Origin: Novispirillum itersonii
Lineage (GTDB): Bacteria; Pseudomonadota; Alphaproteobacteria; Rhodospirillales; Rhodospirillaceae
Length of the DNA stretch: 64,000 bases
NCBI RefSeq assembly: GCF_014205675.1
Contig: NZ_JACIIX010000005.1
Coordinates: 1-64,000, forward strand
Direction: 5' to 3'
The position numbers and the translations under genes were made by a program. The notes under the pieces were generated by a model, which worked only from the letters and a program-made list of their open reading frames with translations, made no database searches and had not been told where the DNA came from. Shown here one piece after another: positions 33,661 through 41,576 of this stretch; position 1 is the first letter of the stretch, and each line of letters starts with the position of its first letter.

Positions 33661-34814
33661 TTTTCGATCTCCGCCCCTCGCATCTCCTCCCGGTCAAGGG
33701 CAATACATTCCTCGGTCAACCGCTTCAGGTCGGTATCAACAAAGGCATCCCCCGGCCCCATGGTCCGCAGCTTTTCTGCCATCCGGTCAAGGCTGAAGAA
33801 GGGTCGGACCCGGGTTTCCCCCTCCGGCGTCTTATAGACGAACTGAACCGCCTGCTTCGCCACTACGTCATCAAGGTAGTTAAGAATCAAAGGACTGTGG
33901 GTTGTCACCATGGTCTGATGTGGGGAGTGGACCAAAGTATCGACCAGTATTTCAATCAGTTCCTGATTGATGCCATTCTCGATTTCGTCCAGCAGAACCA
34001 TTGACCGACCTGACGCAAGCTGTGTCAGAACGGCCAGAATACGCAGCATCCCATCATTCATATGGGCTGCCTCGGTTTCCAGACGCCGCCCGCCGAACTC
34101 TTCAAGCACCGCCAGCTTTTTCCAGCCAGCCCGCAGTGAAGAGACATTGAGGTCTGTCAGATGTGGATAAAAAGCACGCAATGCCTCAGCCAGACGCCCC
34201 CGCTTTTCCGGCGACAACGTCCCCAGATAGGCCGACAGCTTTTCCCCGCCGACCCCAATACCCGCCTCGGTTGATCGCGCCTTCTTGCGAAGAAGATGCG
34301 GCGACAGCAATTCCAGAGACCCGATATCTATAATTTTAGACCGCAACTCCTTAATATACCTCGGAAGACCTTCAGGTTTCATGACGGAAAAAATAGAGCC
34401 TTCATAATCAAAAGCAATTTTTAAACTTCTATCTTTACTGATCCAATAATGACCGTCAATTACATTAAAAATAGGCTCCCCCTTATCAATTATCATTTCA
34501 TTTGTCATTCTCATCAAGTTTACATTGAAATCACCACACCATGTAATGGGAAACCCATTACCAAAATCAATATCAACAGAAATAAAAATATTTCTTTTTC
34601 TAAGAAGCTTACAATTCAAATCAGACTTCTTCCAACCCCTGGCATCCAGCCAATCCTGAATCCGCCCCTTCATGAGCTGAGAAATGAAGTCCATCGCCTG
34701 CAACAGGGTGCTTTTTCCGGCCCCGTTCATCCCGATCAGGCAGGTGAAGTGAGAGGGATAAAACGTCACATCCGCCAAAGATTTAAAATTTCTAATGCAA
34801 ATACGCGTAATCAT
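33657..34814 (-). CDS. ABC/SMC-type AAA ATPase of a putative two-gene defence pair
   Basis: 385 residues. It begins M-I-T-R-I-C-I-R-N-F-K-S-L and has Walker A GMNGAGKST (residues 28-36), a signature-like H-M-N-D-G-M-L-R-I-L (251-260), Walker B VLLDEIENG (273-281) and switch histidine T-T-H-S-P-L (304-309). The middle (about 65-165) is encoded by AT-rich DNA with several Ile/Asn/Lys-rich stretches, unlike the flanking genes. The layout is that of OLD-family ATPases without the TOPRIM domain, which is supplied by the next gene. It would form an ATP-dependent sensor complex. The base-composition swing and neighbouring palindromic repeats suggest horizontal transfer. Confidence 0.8.
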   Translation of the reverse strand: MITRICIRNFKSLADVTFYPSHFTCLIGMNGAGKSTLLQAMDFISQLMKGRIQDWLDARGWKKSDLNCKLLRKRNIFISVDIDFGNGFPITWCGDFNVNLMRMTNEMIIDKGEPIFNVIDGHYWISKDRSLKIAFDYEGSIFSVMKPEGLPRYIKELRSKIIDIGSLELLSPHLLRKKARSTEAGIGVGGEKLSAYLGTLSPEKRGRLAEALRAFYPHLTDLNVSSLRAGWKKLAVLEEFGGRRLETEAAHMNDGMLRILAVLTQLASGRSMVLLDEIENGINQELIEILVDTLVHSPHQTMVTTHSPLILNYLDDVVAKQAVQFVYKTPEGETRVRPFFSLDRMAEKLRTMGPGDAFVDTDLKRLTEECIALDREEMRGAEIEK

Positions 34815-34934
34815 CGCGCAACTCCGAAATCACAGGGACATGCCCAAACCGCATAATGCAAAGGGCCCTGCCTACGATCAACAGTGGATGCACGACCTTC
34901 ATGCATCACGACCGGAACAAATCCCAATCATCCG

Positions 34935-34985
34935 CAAAACAGAGGTCAAGGAGGCCGCGCCTCCTTGCGGGTGCGGGCAGAGCCC
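34935..34985. repeat. 51-bp dispersed repeat, copy A
   Basis: The block CAAAACAGAGGTCAAGGAGG and its continuation, including the GGAGGCCGCGCCTCC palindrome and GGGCAGAGCCC, matches 48564-48614 with three differences. It lies between the ATPase gene and the PH-domain gene. Confidence 0.85.
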
Positions 34986-35041
34986 GCGCGGTTCTTACGT
35001 CTGCTGGCAAAGCCAGCGGAACAGGTTTCAGGGCAGCACCC

Positions 35042-35725
35042 TCAATCCCATTCCCCCGGTTCCGGTCCCCGGCGGGGAGCGGCGGCGGCGGGGGAGAAGG
35101 CGGCGGGGCGGCGGCGGGCCGGGGCCTCTTCCAGCCAGCTTTCATCTTCGGCGCGGCCCAGGGCCTGCTGCACGCGTTCCACCTGCCGCACCGGCGGTTG
35201 CGGCGGGGCGGGCGGGCGTTTCGGGGCGGGGTCTTTCTGAAGCGGCGGGCCGGGGGGCAGCGGCAGTTCTTCCAGCCGGGCGCGGGCGGGGGCGACGGCG
35301 GCCCCGCTGCGGCGCAGGACGATTTCCTGCACCTGCAACAGGGCGCGACGGAAGGCCACCGGGTTCTCGATGCCCTTCACGGCCTCCCCGGCCTCGCTGG
35401 CGCCGGTGACGGTGATGGTGCCGAAGTTGAACAGGCGGCCCCACAGGCCCTGTTCAATGCGCACGCTTTCCACCTTGGCGATGTGGAATTCGACGGTGCG
35501 GCGGCGCACCAGACCCAGCCGGGCGACGACGCGGCGGTTGGTCACGCACAGCTCGGTGGAGGAATAATAGACGCTGGCCGACATCCACAGCACCAGCCCA
35601 TAGCCGAACAGCGGCAGCAGCAGCAGCCCGGCCAGCAGCTTCGGCAGGATCGCCCACAGGCTGACCGCCCCTTCGTAGAGTATCTTTTCCCCGTCGAGCA
35701 GGGATTCCCGAACATAGCTGGCCAC
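35042..35725 (-). CDS. Bacterial PH-domain (bPH2-type) membrane protein
   Basis: 227 residues if started at the GTG at 35725 (AAGGGG upstream). The frame is open to an ATG at 35905, but the extra 60 residues are Gly/Arg-rich and unlike the family. It begins Y-V-R-E-S-L-L-D-G-E-K-I-L-Y and has a hydrophobic hairpin (about 28-55). A PH-like domain follows, containing LCVTNRRVVARLGLVRRRTV (near 58-77) and I-E-Q-G-L-W-G-R-L-F-N-F-G-T-I-T-V-T-G (near 89-107). The C-terminus is a long Pro/Arg/Ala-rich tail. The family is membrane-associated with no fixed function. It lies between a repeat-rich gap and the divergent bestrophin gene. Confidence 0.7.
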   Translation of the reverse strand: MASYVRESLLDGEKILYEGAVSLWAILPKLLAGLLLLPLFGYGLVLWMSASVYYSSTELCVTNRRVVARLGLVRRRTVEFHIAKVESVRIEQGLWGRLFNFGTITVTGASEAGEAVKGIENPVAFRRALLQVQEIVLRRSGAAVAPARARLEELPLPPGPPLQKDPAPKRPPAPPQPPVRQVERVQQALGRAEDESWLEEAPARRRPAAFSPAAAAPRRGPEPGEWD

Positions 35726-36034
35726 GCTGTGCCCCTTGTCTGCGGATGGCCCGGGAAGGCCCCGGACCAGCATACGCCAGCGCCGCCCGGCGGCAATTCC
35801 GCGCCCGGCACCGGCCTGTTTTCTGTCCATCCGCAGGGCTTCTGCCCCACCATTCCCTGATCCGTTATGCCCCAAAGAGTTAAGAAAATCGTTGAGAAAG
35901 TTCACCCGGCGGTGTTCCGGCCCCGCCTGCGGCGCAGCCCTGCCCTGCGTGTGGCCCCAGTGGTCGGCCCCGGCCGGGGCGGGCCATAGTGGCGGACCGG
36001 GCCATTTTCTCTTCTATACAAGGACTTCCCCACC

Positions 36035-36931
36035 GTGATCGTGCGTGACAAACCGGGGCTGCTGCGGCTGTTTCTGATCGTGCGGGGATCGGTGGTGCAA
36101 CAGATCTGGCCGCAGGTCGGGCTGGTGATGGCGCTGTCGCTGGCGGTGGTGCTGGGCCACGCCCATGCGCCGGGGCTGATCCCCACCGTCAACGGGGCAC
36201 CGTTTGCGCTGGTGGGCATTGCGCTGTCGGTGTTTCTGGGGTTCCGCAACAACGCCTGTTACGACCGCTGGTGGGAAGCCCGGAAGATCTGGGGCCATCT
36301 GGTGACGGTCAGCCGCGATCTGGTGCGCCAGACCCTGCTGCTGCCCCCGCGTGGTGCCACCGGGGCGCGGGCGCGGGAAACCCTGCTGCGGCAGGCGGTG
36401 GTGTTTGCCCATGCGCTGGCCCGCCATGTGCGCGGCACCGACACACCGGGGAACGCCATCACCTCCGACTGGCCGCACCCCGACCAGCCGCTGCTGCGGA
36501 TGGGGGAAACGCTGGCCGCGCTGCGGGCGGCCCCGGCCCCGGTGCTCTCCGATGTGGAATTCACCCTGCTGGACCACACGGTGGGGCAGCTTTCCGCCGT
36601 GCTGTCTTCCTGCGAGCGGCTGCGCAACACGCCGGTGCCGTTTGGCTACACGCTGCTGCTGCACCGCACCGCCTATCTGTTCTGCTTCATGCTGCCGTTT
36701 GGCTTTGCCGATGTGCTGGGGCTGGCGACGCCGCTGGCCGCCGGAGTGGTGGCCTATACGCTGTTCGGGCTGGATGCCCTGAGCGAGGAGCTGGAAGAGC
36801 CCTTCGGCATCCTGCCGAACGACCTGCCGATCACCGCGCTGGCGATTGCGGTGGAACGCATCCTGCGCGGCGCACTGGGGGATACCGATCTGCCGTCCCC
36901 CGCCGAGCCGGTGGACGGCATTCTGCTGTAA
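36035..36931 (+). CDS. Bestrophin family (UPF0187) channel protein
   Basis: 298 residues, starting at a GTG. It shows I-V-R-G-S-V-V-Q-Q-I-W-P-Q near residue 15, G-I-A-L-S-V-F-L-G-F-R-N-N-A-C-Y-D-R-W-W-E-A-R (about 61-83) and P-F-G-F-A-D-V-L-G near 220, all family signatures. L-D-A-L-S-E-E-L-E-E-P-F-G (near 250) is the Ca-clasp-like region. Bacterial bestrophins form pentameric inner-membrane channels for ions. The last ten residues and stop codon are the first unit of a 42-bp tandem array that continues for six more copies, so the C-terminus sits in an expanding repeat. Confidence 0.85.
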   Translation: MIVRDKPGLLRLFLIVRGSVVQQIWPQVGLVMALSLAVVLGHAHAPGLIPTVNGAPFALVGIALSVFLGFRNNACYDRWWEARKIWGHLVTVSRDLVRQTLLLPPRGATGARARETLLRQAVVFAHALARHVRGTDTPGNAITSDWPHPDQPLLRMGETLAALRAAPAPVLSDVEFTLLDHTVGQLSAVLSSCERLRNTPVPFGYTLLLHRTAYLFCFMLPFGFADVLGLATPLAAGVVAYTLFGLDALSEELEEPFGILPNDLPITALAIAVERILRGALGDTDLPSPAEPVDGILL

Positions 36932-37182
36932 AAACTGGCCCCGCCGAGCCGGTAGACAGCATTCTGCTGTAAAAACTGGCCCCCGCCGAGCCGGTGGACG
37001 GCATCCTGCTGTAAAAACTGGCCCCCGCCGAGCCGGTGGACGGCATCCTGCTGTAAAAACTGGCCCCCGCCGAGCCGGTGGACGGCATTCTGCTGTAAAA
37101 ACTGGCCCCCGCCGAGCCGGTGGACGGCATTCTGCTGTAAAAACTGGCCCCCGCCGAGCCGGTGGACGGCATCCTGCTGTAA
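36890..37182 (+). repeat. Seven-copy 42-bp tandem array containing the bestrophin stop codon
   Basis: The unit CGCCGAGCCGGTGGACGGCA plus TTCTGCTGTAAAAACTGGCC recurs. CTGTAA occurs at 36926, 36967, 37009, 37051, 37093, 37135 and 37177, spacings of 41 then 42 five times. The first CTGTAA is the bestrophin stop. The second copy has two substitutions (GTAGACAGC). Confidence 0.95.
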
Positions 37183-37193
37183 GGGTGGCGCGG

Positions 37194-37478
37194 TTACGCG
37201 CTGCGGAGGGTCACCAGCCCGGCATCCCGCAGGCTGGTCAGCAGCGCCGCCACATCAGCCGCGAGGGTGTCCGCCGGGGCATCATAGCGTTCGGTCAGGC
37301 TCTGGCACAGGTCGCCGAAGCAGACCGGCGTTTCCAGATGGCCCCAGATGACGGTGCCGATCCGGTCGAGGGTGAAGTAGCGGCCACTGGTCACATCCAT
37401 CATCACCAGCTCGCCATCAATTTCGGTGGTCAGCGGATTGGGGCTGCGGACAAAAACCGTTTCAGTTGAAAAAGCCAT
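37194..37478 (-). CDS. PqqD-family protein (orphan RiPP recognition element)
   Basis: 94 residues. L-T-T-E-I-D-G-E-L-V-M-M-D-V-T-S-G-R-Y-F-T-L-D-R-I-G-T-V-I-W (about 16-45) is the PqqD winged-helix pattern, followed by two helices (L-C-Q-S-L-T-E-R-Y and L-T-S-L-R-D-A-G-L-V). PqqD-like proteins bind the leader peptide of ribosomal peptides for modification. No radical-SAM enzyme or precursor peptide is evident next to it, so the partner is unknown. It lies between the bestrophin repeat array and the GntR regulator. The ribosome site is weak. Confidence 0.8.
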   Translation of the reverse strand: MAFSTETVFVRSPNPLTTEIDGELVMMDVTSGRYFTLDRIGTVIWGHLETPVCFGDLCQSLTERYDAPADTLAADVAALLTSLRDAGLVTLRSA

Positions 37479-37573
37479 AGTGACACCCGTACCTATGATG
37501 GCAGAAGAAAAGCGGGCCCGGTTATGGCACGGGGATACCCCGGCTGTAAACGCACAGCCGCCCGGCCTCCGGC

Positions 37574-38302
37574 TTACAGCGGCACATCCTGCCGCCGGTC
37601 ACGGGCGATCAGGGCCTGAATCTGCTGCACGATCTGGTCGGCATGGGCGGTGGCGAGGCGGTCCGCCGCCGCCACATCGCGGGCGGCGATGGCGGCAATC
37701 AGGGCGTCATGCTCTTCAACATACTGCGGCGGCAGGCGGTCTTCGAAGGCGGAGTAATACAGCCGCAGGATCCGCCGCCCTTCATCCAGCACCCGGGTGA
37801 ACAGGCTGAGGTAATAGGGGTTGCGGGCGGCCTCGGCGATGGCAACGTGGAAATCGCGGTTGGCGGCGATCATTTCCAGCGCGTTGTGCCCGGCGACGGC
37901 ACGGGCGAAAGCGGCCTGCCGGGCGCGGATCTCCTCCAGATCGGCGGCGGTGTGCATCTGCGCCGCCAGCCGGGTGGTGACGCGGTACATCAGCGTCAGC
38001 GCATCGAAAAAGGTGTGGAGATTCAGGAAATCAATCACCGCCACCACGGTGGAACGGTTGGGGAGCGTGGTGACCAGCCCGTCGCAGGCCAGCCGCACCA
38101 GCGCCTCCCGCACCGGGGTGCGGGACATGGCAAAGCGTTCGGACAGCTGCTGTTCATCCAGCGGACTGCCCGGCGGCAGGGCGAGGTCGATGATTTCATC
38201 GCGGAGGATGTCATAGACCACCCGCGCCCCCTCCCCCCGCTTCCGCTCCGGCAGGGTGTCAACAGGGGCAGCGGAGGGGGGAGGAGAAGGGGAACGCGCC
38301 AT
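37574..38302 (-). CDS. GntR-family regulator (FCD/FadR subgroup)
   Basis: 242 residues from the ATG at 38302; the Pro-rich open extension to 38458 overlaps a repeat and is excluded. The winged helix shows V-V-Y-D-I-L-R-D-E-I-I (about 27-37), L-S-E-R-F-A-M-S-R-T-P-V-R-E-A-L-V-R-L (about 53-71) and V-T-T-L-P-N-R-S-T-V-V-A (about 77-88). The FCD ligand domain follows, with its metal-binding histidines (e.g. N-R-D-F-H near 152). Such repressors respond to small organic acids. No obvious target is adjacent. A site resembling a GntR operator lies far away near 7340, but a link is not shown. Confidence 0.85.
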   Translation of the reverse strand: MARSPSPPPSAAPVDTLPERKRGEGARVVYDILRDEIIDLALPPGSPLDEQQLSERFAMSRTPVREALVRLACDGLVTTLPNRSTVVAVIDFLNLHTFFDALTLMYRVTTRLAAQMHTAADLEEIRARQAAFARAVAGHNALEMIAANRDFHVAIAEAARNPYYLSLFTRVLDEGRRILRLYYSAFEDRLPPQYVEEHDALIAAIAARDVAAADRLATAHADQIVQQIQALIARDRRQDVPL

Positions 38303-38437
38303 GGGATGCTGCCGCCGTGAAAAAGGGGGGTGGTGTGTCGACAGGCAGGATACAGGCGGCGGCGGGGGTGGGGCAAGCGGGGGGGGTGGAGTGGTGGGAA
38401 GGGCCGGATGACGGGGGCCTTGCCCCCGCTCCCCCGC

Positions 38438-38458
38438 GTGAGAGGCGCGGCCTCTCAC
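38438..38458. repeat. Short GC-rich palindrome between genes
   Basis: GTGAGAGGC-GCG-GCCTCTCAC is a perfect 9-bp inverted repeat with a 3-base loop, just beyond the stop of the DUF4062 gene. GGGGGCCTTGCCCCC lies 25 bases away. Both resemble the other REP-like palindromes of this window. Confidence 0.7.
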
Positions 38459-38466
38459 ACTCTCGG

Positions 38467-39411
38467 TCAGGGCTGAAGGGCCATCTGTTGCTGTTTTTCG
38501 GCCTGAAGGAGCCTGTAATACATGATGATGTCAGCGCCAAATTTAGTTAATACATAATAAATTCCATCATTTAAATCATTAACAAGACCAAGTCTTTTGT
38601 ACTCTGAAATTATATATCTTCTTACATCTTTATTGTTTATTCCATTTTTTTGCAAAAACTCATGAAAACTATTTATGCTAAATTTTCCATAAAATACGTT
38701 ATCAATTAATATAAACAAATCCATAGCATTAACTCTCATTTGATCATGCGAGAATGGAAATCCAAAATTGTTTTCTGCATACTTCATTTTCGCCATAATT
38801 TCCGGCGGCACCTGCACCCCACCCGCCTGCCGTTCAAAGGCCTCCACCCTTTCCCGCAGGCTCCGGTTTTCCTCCGACAGCCGCGCCAGTTCGTCCGTCA
38901 CCGCAGCCGAGGGCAACTGATCAGCCCGGACCCAGCCCCTGCGGGGTGCCACCCGGATCAGTTCCGGCAACGATGACGCCACCTTTGCCGCAAGGTCGTC
39001 CGGCGTCTTCCAGAACTTGCACAGCTTCCTGCCGCACACAGCCCGGAACTTATCCACCTTCGCCCGCTTCTCCGGCTCCGTCCGGTTTTGCGGCCAGTTC
39101 CCGCGCGCGGATGGATCCAGCAGAAAAGCCGCCACCGGCACCCCGGTCTTCACCGCGAATTCGTATTCCATCTGGGTGTAGCTTTTGCCTTTCACCTCAG
39201 ACCCATAGCGTTCCGCGACGATGACCAGATAGTAATCGCAGTCTTCAATCCGCCGCTGGATATGCGCCCACTGGCTTTCGTCCGAGGCCTGAAACAGCTC
39301 CATCCCCACCGGGATATGCCCCAGATTCAGGATCATCTCCGTCACCGCCCGCCGTTCCTCCTTCAGATCTTCGAAGGTCGAGCTGATGAACACCTGAAAT
39401 TTCTTATCCAC
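38467..39411 (-). CDS. DUF4062-domain protein
   Basis: 314 residues from the GTG at 39411, with GGAGG just upstream. The N-terminal domain (about 1-100) reads K-K-F-Q-V-F-I-S-S-T-F-E-D-L-K-E-E-R-R-A-V, then Y-Y-L-V-I-V-A-E-R-Y-G-S (near 67-78), as in DUF4062, a Rossmann/TIR-like domain found in defence-type proteins. A helical coiled coil lies near 160-195. The C-terminal ~115 residues (F-G-F-P-F-S-H-D-Q-M-R-V then winged-helix-like helices) are encoded by DNA that is much AT-richer than the first half, so the gene looks chimeric. It is divergent from the dynamin operon and may be part of the same island. No enzymatic activity can be assigned. Confidence 0.75.
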   Translation of the reverse strand: MDKKFQVFISSTFEDLKEERRAVTEMILNLGHIPVGMELFQASDESQWAHIQRRIEDCDYYLVIVAERYGSEVKGKSYTQMEYEFAVKTGVPVAAFLLDPSARGNWPQNRTEPEKRAKVDKFRAVCGRKLCKFWKTPDDLAAKVASSLPELIRVAPRRGWVRADQLPSAAVTDELARLSEENRSLRERVEAFERQAGGVQVPPEIMAKMKYAENNFGFPFSHDQMRVNAMDLFILIDNVFYGKFSINSFHEFLQKNGINNKDVRRYIISEYKRLGLVNDLNDGIYYVLTKFGADIIMYYRLLQAEKQQQMALQP

Positions 39412-39670
39412 GACACCTCCCCCTGTTCGCCAGAGCGCAGACATCCACCGCAAGTCGTCCGGTTTCAGTAAAACCCGCAGGCTGACAGTGCCGTCAGGCA
39501 CTTCCCAAACTGGCCCGCCCCAAACTGGCCGGTGACGGCGGGCGGCAGGAAACACCGTGACGGGCCAGTAAGATTTTTCAACTTTTTTCACCCCCTCCAC
39601 GGTTTTTGAGGAGCTGCCATGCGATCAAGAGTGCATCGGCTCTTCCACAAAAAATCTACCGGAGGGTGCT

Positions 39671-39898
39671 TTGATTTACCTCATTTTCTCCCTTGTTGCT
39701 GGATTGGCTGGCCTGATGGCCGTTGCCCTGTGGATCACGCAGGTAATCCGCATGCTGGTTGCCGGGGCTTTCCTTGGGCTATGTATCTTTTTCTATTGGC
39801 TTTATACCCTTTCTCCGGTCGTTGCCGTTACGATTGGCGGTCTCCTCATTTTGATTGTATTCACCCTCGTCATTCGCAATGATCCCGAGGCTGAATGA
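39671..39898 (+). CDS. Small membrane protein at the head of the dynamin operon
   Basis: 75 residues starting at a TTG with GGAGG (39661-39665) six bases upstream. It is almost entirely hydrophobic: three short helices (about 2-20, 27-46, 49-69) and a charged tail, N-D-P-E-A-E. Its TGA overlaps the ATG of the WYL regulator (ATGATGA), so translation is coupled. No family is recognised. An ATG at 39619 with a good ribosome site opens another frame over the same region, but its product is not hydrophobic or conserved-looking. It is likely the membrane subunit or anchor of the operon. Confidence 0.6.
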   Translation: MIYLIFSLVAGLAGLMAVALWITQVIRMLVAGAFLGLCIFFYWLYTLSPVVAVTIGGLLILIVFTLVIRNDPEAE

Positions 39899-40908
39899 TG
39901 ACAGATGACACAACCGGGACCATGCCGAGAAAAAGCCCCGACAAGACTGCAACCGCACGGATCATCACCCTCTACCGGATCCTTGAGACCAGCAGGCACC
40001 CGCTGACCAAGAAGGAACTGGCGGAGCGGCTGGACTGCTCCAGCGAGTCTGTGCGCCGCCTGTTGCACACGCTGGATCAGGAATTGGGCGATGGCGTTCT
40101 GGTGACGGAGACCCGGGAGCAGGACCGGGTGCCAACCCACAGCCTGCGGACCACCCGCCCGCACCCCTTGCAGGGGCTGGCGGATGTTGTGGACCTGTTC
40201 GCCCAATGGGTCGATCAGGTGGCGCCGTACCTGCCGGAACAGACGGTCGAACAGGCCCGCAGCGCCCTGCCCCAGCTGGCCATCACCCTCAGCGATGGCG
40301 GCCCCGGCTACGGCGGCCCCACGCAAACGGCGGCCCCGCGTTGGCCGATGACCTTCCGCAGCAAGGGGTACATCGACTACATCCCCCACGCGCAGACCCT
40401 GAAAACCCTGCGGCAGGCCATTACCGGCGGCCAGGTCTGCGTGGTCGGTTACCACGCCGCCGGGCAGGATGCCCCGCGACGGCACCGGCTGATACCACGG
40501 CGGATTGTGGTGCAGTCGGGCACCCTCTACCTGCTGGGGGATGCCCTGACGGAGGGGACCCTGCAACCGGAATACGGCATGACCCTGTCGGTGCACCGCA
40601 TCCGGACTGTGGACCTGAAGCAGGAATACCTGCGCCCACAGGCGGCAGACGACGGAATGCGGGACCGCCACTTCGGCCTGAAGTGGCATGCACCGCGCCG
40701 CTGTGCGGTGTGGATCGCCGCACCGGCCGCCGATTATGTCCGTGACCGGATCTGGAGTGACGACCAGACCATCACCAGCCACACCGACGGCAGCCTGACC
40801 CTGCACGTCACCACCACCAGTGAAGAAGAACTGAAGGCCTGGGTCCGCAGCTTCGGCGACCGCGCCCGGCTGGAAGACACCCCCCTGCCGGAACAGGAGA
40901 GCGCGTGA
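39895..40908 (+). CDS. WYL-domain transcriptional regulator
   Basis: 337 residues. An N-terminal winged helix (about 20-70: T-L-Y-R-I-L-E-T-S-R-H-P-L-T-K-K-E-L-A-E-R-L, then S-E-S-V-R-R-L-L-H-T-L-D-Q-E) is joined to a WYL domain (about 170-235). The WYL domain contains V-G-Y-H-A-A-G-Q-D and H-R-L-I-P-R-R-I-V-V-Q-S-G-T-L-Y-L-L-G-D. A C-terminal WCX-like part (about 250-330) follows. WYL proteins sense nucleic acid or nucleotides and often repress phage-defence operons from within (BrxR, CapW). This one lies between a small membrane gene and the zinc ribbon and overlaps both, so it is part of the dynamin operon and probably controls it. Confidence 0.8.
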   Translation: MMTDDTTGTMPRKSPDKTATARIITLYRILETSRHPLTKKELAERLDCSSESVRRLLHTLDQELGDGVLVTETREQDRVPTHSLRTTRPHPLQGLADVVDLFAQWVDQVAPYLPEQTVEQARSALPQLAITLSDGGPGYGGPTQTAAPRWPMTFRSKGYIDYIPHAQTLKTLRQAITGGQVCVVGYHAAGQDAPRRHRLIPRRIVVQSGTLYLLGDALTEGTLQPEYGMTLSVHRIRTVDLKQEYLRPQAADDGMRDRHFGLKWHAPRRCAVWIAAPAADYVRDRIWSDDQTITSHTDGSLTLHVTTTSEEELKAWVRSFGDRARLEDTPLPEQESA

Positions 40909-41078
40909 TGGTTGTAGCCCCCAAGGACGGCAAGACACACCGGTGCGAGGACTGCCATAAAATGTTCAACCCGGTGCCCGTTCTGCTGCGCTGGCTGATC
41001 CGGCCCGAACAGATGCCACCTGAGCAGGTCAGATGCCCCCACTGCGGCAGCAGGCGCTACATGATCTTCATGTTCTGA
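40908..41078 (+). CDS. Small zinc-ribbon protein
   Basis: 56 residues, sharing one base with the WYL gene stop (TGATG). It has two cysteine pairs, C-E-D-C (about 13-16) and C-P-H-C (about 43-46), spaced as a classic zinc ribbon, with a short hydrophobic stretch between them (V-P-V-L-L-R-W-L-I, 23-31). The end, Y-M-I-F-M-F, is hydrophobic. It may bridge the regulator or GTPases to nucleic acid or membrane. No family is assigned. It is tightly packed in the operon and would be missed by annotations with a length cut-off. Confidence 0.65.
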   Translation: MVVAPKDGKTHRCEDCHKMFNPVPVLLRWLIRPEQMPPEQVRCPHCGSRRYMIFMF

Positions 41079-41124
41079 GAACAGCCTTCCCCTTCCCCTC
41101 TTCCATCAGGACCGGAGTTCCGCC

Positions 41125-41478
41125 ATGACCGATAAAACCCCCGACACCAGCACCTTCACCGATGCCTACAGCGAGACCGGATTCTGGGAAAAACTGAAGG
41201 GCTATGCCCGGGATGCCGGGCGGGAACTCGTCGAGAAAGCGCTGCAACTGTATTACCTGTGGGAGGATGACGCGGTTCCGGCAGCGTCCAAGGCGGTGAT
41301 CCTCGGGGCGCTTGGCTACTTCATCATGCCGCTGGATGTGATCCCCGATGTGCTGCCCGGCGTTGGCTTTACCGATGACCTTGCCGCCGTCGCCGCAGCC
41401 CTCGCCCTGCTGAACCAGTACATCACCGACGACATCCGCGCCAAGGCCACCGCCAAGGCGAAGGAATGGTTTGAGTAA
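41125..41478 (+). CDS. YkvA/DUF1232-family protein
   Basis: 117 residues. The central S-K-A-V-I-L-G-A-L-G-Y-F-I-M-P-L-D-V-I-P-D-V-L-P (about residues 55-78) is the DUF1232 signature, with P-L-D-x-I-P-D highly conserved; a second hydrophobic helix follows (D-D-L-A-A-V-A-A-A-L-A-L-L). DUF1232 proteins are small membrane proteins of unknown role, often next to stress or toxin-type genes. In this operon it precedes the GTPases by 98 bases, which may hold an internal promoter or RNA structure. It may act as a membrane adaptor for them. Confidence 0.8.
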   Translation: MTDKTPDTSTFTDAYSETGFWEKLKGYARDAGRELVEKALQLYYLWEDDAVPAASKAVILGALGYFIMPLDVIPDVLPGVGFTDDLAAVAAALALLNQYITDDIRAKATAKAKEWFE

Positions 41479-41576
41479 AACCCATCCCGGGCGGGGGTGA
41501 CAACTCCCCCGACCTAATAAAACCGGGCAGCCAGAACGGGCCTGCCTGCAACCAGCGGGTATGAAAGAGCAGCACC

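Noticed and set aside
36890-37182. CRISPR array
   Set aside because: Units are contiguous 42-bp tandem repeats without spacers, beginning with the coding end of the bestrophin gene.
39619-39882. Alternative 87-codon frame from the ATG with a good ribosome site at the head of the dynamin operon
   Set aside because: The sequence looks random (Cys/Trp/His-rich). The TTG-started frame has clear membrane helices and overlaps the WYL start. It might still be a short leader.
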